Origin: Cristatella mucedo
Taxonomy: Eukaryota; Bryozoa; Phylactolaemata; Cristatellidae
Direction of reading: 5' to 3'
Length of the DNA stretch: 64,000 nt
Assembly: GCA_009760855.2 (NCBI GenBank)
Contig: WPIO01000141.1
Coordinates: 866,001 to 930,000, forward strand
A model generated the notes under the pieces. The model saw only the letters and a program-made list of their open reading frames with translations. It was not told where the DNA came from and did no database searches. Below, in pieces: positions 14,401-22,900 of the stretch. The translations under genes and the position numbers were made by a program. How positions within the stretch are numbered: the first letter of the stretch is position 1; each line of letters opens with the position of its first letter.

Positions 14401-15910
14401 GAGTCTGTAAGTAGGCCGTTTGATCAACCAACCTTGCCGTTTCCACAATTCAGTAGGATGCATTCCATTCCATTGCTTTCCAGCTTTAGGTGGCAACAGA
14501 TACCGGCTCTTAGCTGCCACGCTAACTTCTTCAGTTATTGCACAGCCATATTAGCTTAGCTCAATCTGCTATTTGATCATAGCTTTTGCTGGCTATCCAT
14601 TCCATGCTGCTAAGGACTGGCAAACTGACCAACCCAGCAGCCAGCCATGAGTGCTGGAAGGGGGCCATGCACACGCTTCCTCATCAATCCGGGCAGCATC
14701 GTAGATAAGCAAACAGTTTGAATATGCAGCCAACTCGATGACTTTACGAAATTAGGTGGTTACCCTGATGAGACATTTGAGGACTTTGGGTCTTATCCGT
14801 CTTGATCGGTTGATGCAGAATTTTTAATCCCAATAGTTAATGCATGAGTGGCAGCCGTCATCGAGTTTGCAACAACGGCAAGGTATCTCAGGCAGGCATG
14901 ATCTACACATGACTGCATAGATAAGTCACGCAAAGCAGCAATCTTTTTTCAATGCCACGCCTAGTGCCTCGAGTCAGCTAGTCTTGGCATAATTGCAGAT
15001 ACCGGGAGCAGTCACATCCATTTAGATAACGGCGTTTTGAATATTAGCAGTGTTACATGAAGGGAACAGTTGATTTCTGGTAATCAAGAAACAATTACAT
15101 AAAGGGCAGGCAAATACAACCAGCTTACCTTCACAGTCAGACCATCGGTAACCTTTTGGATAATGCCAAATTGGCCCTGCAAGAATTCGAAGATGGTTGC
15201 AACGACTGACTCATTCGGCGCTCTCCTTAGACAGCTGCGACCAATAGGACACGCAGCAGCGCAGGACGAGTGGCTGTCACGTGTGCAGCCACCTGCAGCA
15301 GCTCCGCCCATTCAGACCTGATCGTCCGCAAAGCACAGCTCTCCGCTCTCGGCTGTGGTGGCCGGGTGCCACGTCAGCGCTGTCACGGGGGCGGCTTTCG
15401 GCTGCTTCCACTTCCTGGCCAGCGTCCAGCCGCTGCCGCCGGTAGCACACGACCACAGCACGATCCAGCCGTCTGTCGTAGCAGCGCAGAGGAAGCGGCC
15501 GTCGGGTGAGAAGGTCACCACGTTGAAATGCTGCAAGCGGCAACGCGCGTCAGCAGCTACATGCGCTCGTGTGCACAGCTGGCAAGCACGGCAACCTCGT
15601 CTTCACGCAAGCGGTGCAAGCCCGGCTGGAGGGGCCGAGAGGCAAGCTAGCCATTTAACAACATAAACAGAGCGCTGCCTGCCACCAGCTCCCCCCCCCT
15701 TGCGAGCCGTCATTTTTCGAGAGGCAGTACAATCGCCTTGCATACAGAGCTGCAGCCACTGCTGCCGCTGGTTCACGCCCCATGCTCACGAAGGACTGCC
15801 AACGGTGGACTGTGCTTGTGACTACTTGGCCAACCGTTTGCGAGCACGGCAAGGTAGCACGACGGGTGCCCGAGCGCCGGCACGAGCAGCCCGGTGCTGG
15901 TACAGACTGG

Positions 15911-15967
<57 letters not shown>

Positions 15968-15978
15968 GGAGAGAGAGA

Positions 15979-16023
<45 letters not shown>

Positions 16024-16861
16024 AGAGAGAGAGAGAAGAGCTGCTGGGCTTGACCAGTGCATGCTAGCATATGCTCCGGTCGTCGCATGGATTGCAGCTC
16101 AACCGCTACGGGATGCGACGCTGGGTAGAAGGTATGAGGGTGGGTATCACAACCAACGAACCAAGCAGGTGACGATCATAGAGACATCACCATAATAATA
16201 ATAATAATGCATTTGTATAGCCCCCTCAGAGAACTGAATCAGTTTCAAGGCACTTTACAGATGCTATATAGAAAGCATTCCCAAATGATTGGTGGTAACA
16301 TTCCCAAGTGGCAGGCATAGTGTAAGCACACATATGCACATGAAGGAAAAATTACAAAGACCCACTAAATGCTGTAATAAGCAGGTGTGTTTTAAGCTTC
16401 TTTTTAAATGCAGTCATGTCAGTGGACGTTGTGACTTGGGTCGGGAGTGATTTAATGGTTTTGCGAGAACACTGACTGAAACTTCCACTACATTCAAACT
16501 GCCCGTTGGTGGTCAAGGACTCGATCTCAACCACGGAATTGTTGCCTGCCTGCAACGGTTCAGGCGCAGGGTGACAGACATCCGAGGGCAAGTGTGCAGC
16601 TGAACATGTAGCGTACAGCACGCGATCCGATAGCAGCCTGCCGACACTAAAGAGGCACTGGCTACTGCGATGCGGTAAGCTGGAATGATCGCGATTGCCG
16701 TCATGAATGGTCGGTGGAGGCCAAGTAGCCAAGGTTACTTAATAAGGAAGACGTCTTGCAGCGAATCACGGAGGCACGTGCACACGATGCAAATACAAAA
16801 AACACACACAGTGACCCACACACATGTACACACGCATACACATACATGTGCACACTAACAT

Positions 16862-16960
<99 letters not shown>

Positions 16961-19900
16961 ACACCTTGAACGAGAGAACAAATACCAAATACTAGTCGAG
17001 TCAGAATTATAAATGGTGGGGGCAATACGAACACATGGCTGCTCTATCTGCGATAGAAGCTTTAGCAATGCAGGTCCTAGACTGTGGAACTTGCTTCCAC
17101 AATTCTTACGCAACGACAACTACTCTCCTACCGCCGACTATAACACATCCTTTTCAGCAGTCCTGAGCTGCTACTTCTATGCTACTCACTACCTCAACTG
17201 CTCTCCTGACTCTGCTATGCTTCCAACTTTCTCTTTGTTGCGTGAGAAGAAGTCTGTTGGCTACCGAATGCGTACCGAAAGCCGCTTAGGCTGAGTGCGC
17301 CATACAAAACTGCAATACTCTCCTGTGGAACACCCACATGGTCTTTATGACTTTGGAGTTACAGACGGAGATACATTACATTACATTTGCTCTAACTGGT
17401 GGTCTCAACCAGCTGACCTCATCATGTTTGACGGCAGCTACAACCAACACCAATGTCCAGCAGTGACCCGGGCGACATGGCAACAGGAAAAGAAGCTACG
17501 ATGGATGCACGAAGCTAAGCTGGATGCACGAACGCAAGACTGCCGTCTCTCGTTCAACCGAGTGCACAGAGTGCCACAAACATGCATGCCTACAGAAGGC
17601 TGAGGGGAGTGACGTTCAATATCTTCGAATGCACACATCGGCAAGAGCAGGAACAGCTATCAAGCACTTTGGAAGGTCAATGGCTGCCGCACCAGTCGCT
17701 GGCTACAGCAACAAAAAATAAATGAAGGAAAATAATTGGCCGACAGCAGCGGCGGTCGGGAGAGGCGCACCAGGAGGCGCGAGGAACAGTGAACACGGCA
17801 CGACAAGTGCAAGCTCTCGCTCGAACCTGCTCGATTGCGTCGACAACTAACTCTTCAATCTTTTTCCACGAGCTTCGCTGATACAATTCGACCTTGCCCT
17901 TGGTGGGAACGGCAAGAATTCCTCCGCTCGACGGCAGCCAGGACATTCGACAGAGTGATTCTGCTAAGCTGTAAAGACACACGCGATCGGGCATTGGCAG
18001 TGGGCATTGCACATTGGCAGCGCAGCTCAAGCTTCTGAGAAGCGAAGGGGAAACCGCCGACTGCTATAGTTACCACAATGGCCAACAGAACGACAGGGGC
18101 CGCTCTCGTGTCTGCCATTAAATTTTAATAATAGCTGATTTAACAGTCTCTTTTGCATTGCGACAGGAGAGCCTTTAGGGCTACCACCACTCTTGCAGCG
18201 TAATAAAGGATCGCCCACTGCAGGATTCGAGTCCACGACCTCGGGACCGTGGTCCTGCGCTCAAGGGTTGCAAAGCCCGGCGAAGCTTGAATGGTCACGA
18301 AGGGCAATCGTCGGAAGAGGGGGGGTCAGATGTCAGGGGTCAGACCGGCAGTCTTCTACACACCTGACGTCACTGCAGCTGGTAAGAAGCTTCATATTGC
18401 TGACTGGTTTCTTCGTAGCAATATGCCACACCTTGACTAGACCATCGCAGGCTGAGGATGCCTGCAACCAGAGAAGATACAGCAAATGAAACCGGCTTTG
18501 ACCACCTCCTTACCACTCTGCTTCTCACTGATCTATGAATGGGCTCTCTCCGTCAAGCTATATGAAACACGAGGGAGTATCGGCGCAACGCCAAGCAGAC
18601 GACAGACAGTTCCCTTGCTTTTGCTCACATAAACACAGAAGGAGCTAGCTAGTTACCAGAGCACTTATCGATGCATGTTCTCACAAAAAGACTCACCAGA
18701 AATTCAGATTTAGGGTCCACGGCCACACTTAGGACGGGTGCAGTATGTCCCTCGAACACCGTCTGGGCATTTGACTCGATCTCCACATACTTGATGTCAA
18801 AGTCACTGAAAGACACGCCGAGATGGTAGGGTAGAGCTCAGACCACAGACAGAGAGTCCTAGCACCAGCCGTTCAGCCGGTCTAGAGCGCCATGCAAGCA
18901 TGAGCAAGCTGTGCCAGCGCAGAGAGACAACAGAAGTCCCACTCCGGAAGTAGCTCGGCCTGCTCATATAAGGCAACCGACAGCAGACGCAGTGCAGTGA
19001 ATAACGCACCAAACGAATGTGGACTTGGTTCATGCGATGAACGAGAAAAGGTGGCCAGCAGTAAAGAACCTGAATCGCATACTCCTATAATAATCCACCT
19101 TTGTTAGTTAGTCTGTCCGGCATAGTCATTGGCATTCACGTCTGCATTATTCCTCGGGTGTGCTATTTATAGTACTACTACTGCGGTACAACAATCCTAA
19201 GTGTCAACAAGGAAATAACTTGCTAATTGACATATTTAACCACAACATGCACTCTCAGAGTTAATAATATAACACATTTGTATAGTGCCCTCAGAGAACT
19301 TCACTTCTAGGCACTTTACATATGTTGTGAAGGAAGCATAATCATATGGTTAGTAATAGCATGCACAATGTCAACAAGGATAACATGGTTGGAGGTGACA
19401 CGCACTGAGTCAGCATGCAAATGTGGTTAGTGGCAGCAAGTACAGTGTCAGCAAGCATAAGCAGGCATATAAAGGAAAATCACACATAGGACCAACCAAA
19501 TGCAATCACACATAGGTGTGCTTTTAGCTTTTTTCTCCATAAAAGATCCGGATCCTTCAAACAGTTTCCAAGCAAATTTCTTTCAATCAACAACTCGGCA
19601 TGTCAACATGCTGACTGCCAATGCAAAGGGTCAAATTGGCAAAGCTAAAAAATAATATTGGCATGCTACAACTTCACAGGATTATAAACTTAAAAACGCT
19701 TTCTGTACTATGGTTTCGTTTGCGATCCGTCGCCCAAAAAATGAGAATAATAATAATAATACATGTGTAAAGCATCCTGGGAGAAGTTAATCTCTTTCAA
19801 GGCACTTTAAAAGTGCTGACTGGAGTTTTCGGCACTTCCCAGCTTCTTATTGGACCAGTTGAATTGGCGTGCTGGAAAGTAGCCAGAGTTATCTAAACTG

Positions 19901-22900
19901 ACCGAGTGTCATGCTGAACCTGCCTTTGGTAGGGGATAGATATGCAAAAATAGAGTCTGCCCGAAGACTCTTGAGGAAGGGGAGGGGCCGAAACATACTA
20001 TGTAGAGGTAGTCGCAAGGAGTATGACTGCAGCCGCTGTGGCTGTTAATTCGTCCGGGTAATCAGAAAGGTTTCCACGATGCCAGGCATATTTAAGTTAT
20101 GCAAACGGGGTGAAAACATTTACTGACAGCCCAAAAATATCCACACGTTGCTTGTATGAGTGTGTTTAAGGTGCAGTCGTCCCAACCTGATTCATCATAT
20201 ATAACAATAATAATACATGATATAGCACCCTCAGAGAACCCAATCTGTTACTAGACACTTAACAGTTGCTGCAAAGGAAGCACGATCGAATGGTGAGTTT
20301 ATCATGCTCGATAAACAAGAATAACATAGTTCGGGATGACATGCACAGGGTCAGCATGCTAGTGTGGTTAGTGGCAGGCAGCATGCACTGTATCAGCATG
20401 CATAAGCACGTAAAAGACGAATCACGCGGACCCACTACATTCTGTTGTAAATAGATGCGTTTTTGATTTCTTTTAAATGTAGTCAAGTCGGGAGATTCTG
20501 CGACGAAAGTCTGAAGTGAGTTCTAGGCTTCAAGACCATACAAACTAAAGGCAGTCTCGAAAAGATTTAGGTTTGTACGAGGTATAGGTAAACGATTCCC
20601 AAAATAATAATAATAACACATTTGATAAAGCATTCTCAGAGAACTCAATATCTTTCTAGGCACTTTACATTTGCTGCAAAGGAAACACGATCGAATGGTT
20701 AGTGGTAGCATGCTCAATCACTAGCAAGAATGCCACGGTTAGGGATGACAGGCACAAGATCATGACCTTCCTTGCCTGGCCAAGGTACATAGGCCACCAG
20801 TTTCTGCAGTCTCTAATCTGCTGTAGCGAATTCCACTGGGCTTAAATTTTATCGAAAAGGTCTGCTACTGTTGGTGTGGGCCAAACACCCTGCCTCAGCT
20901 GCCTGTCGATATCGTTTACAGTCATTCTACCTGACTCAGATCATGCGGCTGGCTGGGTCAATGCATCAGCGCCAAAGGCAGCCAACGACTTGTCAAAGAT
21001 TACATTACTGGCCTGGCAGCTCACATAGGGTCATTATCTTGCTGCCAAATGTAACGATTCCCTAACAGAATATCTGAGCTTCAAAATATCAACCTGCTTA
21101 AACCAACAATAACAAAAGTAAAGCACTTTTGAGTCTTTGTTTGGCAGTGCAAAATCAACTTCAAGTATCCACATTCTGCATAGCAGACCTATCAATGAGG
21201 TAAAGGTGACATTTGCCATTTCGGTGGCTAGAAACGACAAGTGAGTGTGTAGCATGCGCCATCTGACGTTGAGTTACGACAGTTGATAATATGTAGCTGA
21301 ATAGTCAGCTTGACATAGATTAGGATCACATAGCAATAGAAAGGCAGCATGCATCATGCGGAGATGGTTTGGTCCATCGGTTAAGGTGCTCGCCCCGACC
21401 AAGGTGTGGCTGGAGTCGTGGGCTCAAGCCCCGAGGCAGATGTGAAGCTCCTGAATAGAGATTAATAATAATACACTTGATAAAGCGCCTTCAGAGAACT
21501 TAATCTCTTTCTAGGCGCTTTACATTTGCTGCAAAGATTCTCTTGGAAGTTCTCTTAGAGCGCCATATATACACATATACATACACCATTCTCGTCAGTT
21601 AAGCCTACTACCCCCACACCAGAGGTACCAAGGTCATGTTCCCTCTTCAGCTTTGACGGGCGATATACTGTGACATTATAAGCCAACTCGCATGTAAAAA
21701 AAGGTGCTCACAGGGAGATAACTTCCATAAAGAGCTGACACTCAAACGGGATCACGGGCAATTGCTTTGAACGTTAACGAATCAGCTCCCAACTAGATAA
21801 CAATAACTAGATCCCAAGATATTGGGTCACCACGAAACAGCGCTACTACAACCTGCAAGGATAACAGACACGGTCTCTGGCTCTGCGTCTAGTCGGGCAA
21901 CTTACACTGGGTAGGTGACCGCCGTTGGCTATAGAGGCTTGGGTTATAGTTGGCTGAGCTAGCAGCTTTCCCAGCATCGTCGAAGCTTTAGCTCTTCTAT
22001 CGTAAGCATAATTCTTCACATTCACAATTCACACACCCACACTCACCTCGAGCAGACAGCCATGTGCGACCCAGACGAGTTCAGAGAGAAATGCGTGATG
22101 CGACTGAGGCACCTCGTCACGATGCCATCGGCTGACAGCTCGGGAAACGTGTAGATCTGCACGACGTTATTGTCGGCAGCTGTGTACAGGCGCTTTCCCT
22201 ACAAACCGTCGAACGTTGGTTGGCTGGCTAGCAGCCGCAGACACAATCGGCACAGGCAGGGCCGACAGAGACCCACAACGAGGGTCACCGGGCCAACGAG
22301 CAGCCGCCCCGCAGCCGGGAGCAGCACTCTGCTACTTGCAGCAGCAGCAACCAGCTGCAGCACGTGCGCGCGACAAAGCTCGGCCACACGCTACTGCAAA
22401 CCTTGAGCAGGATTCCGTAGACGCAGTCGCCGGCGCGGTGCGACACGGCATTGTCATCGTCGAAGCCGTTCCACACTCTGATGTCGCCATCAGCTCCGCC
22501 GGTGAGCAGGTACCTGCCAGAAGGGCGCAGAGCCTGAGCATGGAGGGACACGCAAGGCTATCGGACCCCCAACCTTACCCCGCAGCCCGGACTGCGATGC
22601 AGGCAGCACCAAAGCAAAGGGCAGTCTTGCCCAACGCCTCGCTAGTCTACTCGGTGCTTTCAGAGGCGATCCCAACATGTGGCAGTGCTCGGATGAGCCG
22701 TATACGAGTTCCGAATCCACGAGTCCTGAGCTTGTTCGCCTCCCTTCAGCTATTCGGCCGGCTACTCGACTGCCCTCCTTACTCAGCCATGCCTCTCACT
22801 TTCTCTTTGCTGTGTGAGATGAAGCCTGTTGACTAACGAATGCGTACCGAAAGCCGCTAAGGCTGTGAGTGCGTTATAGAAAACGCTCCTGCCTCACACA

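Noticed and set aside
15655-16195. Arg/Glu-rich SR-like proteins on both strands
   Set aside because: Produced by reading the (CT)n/(GA)n tract.
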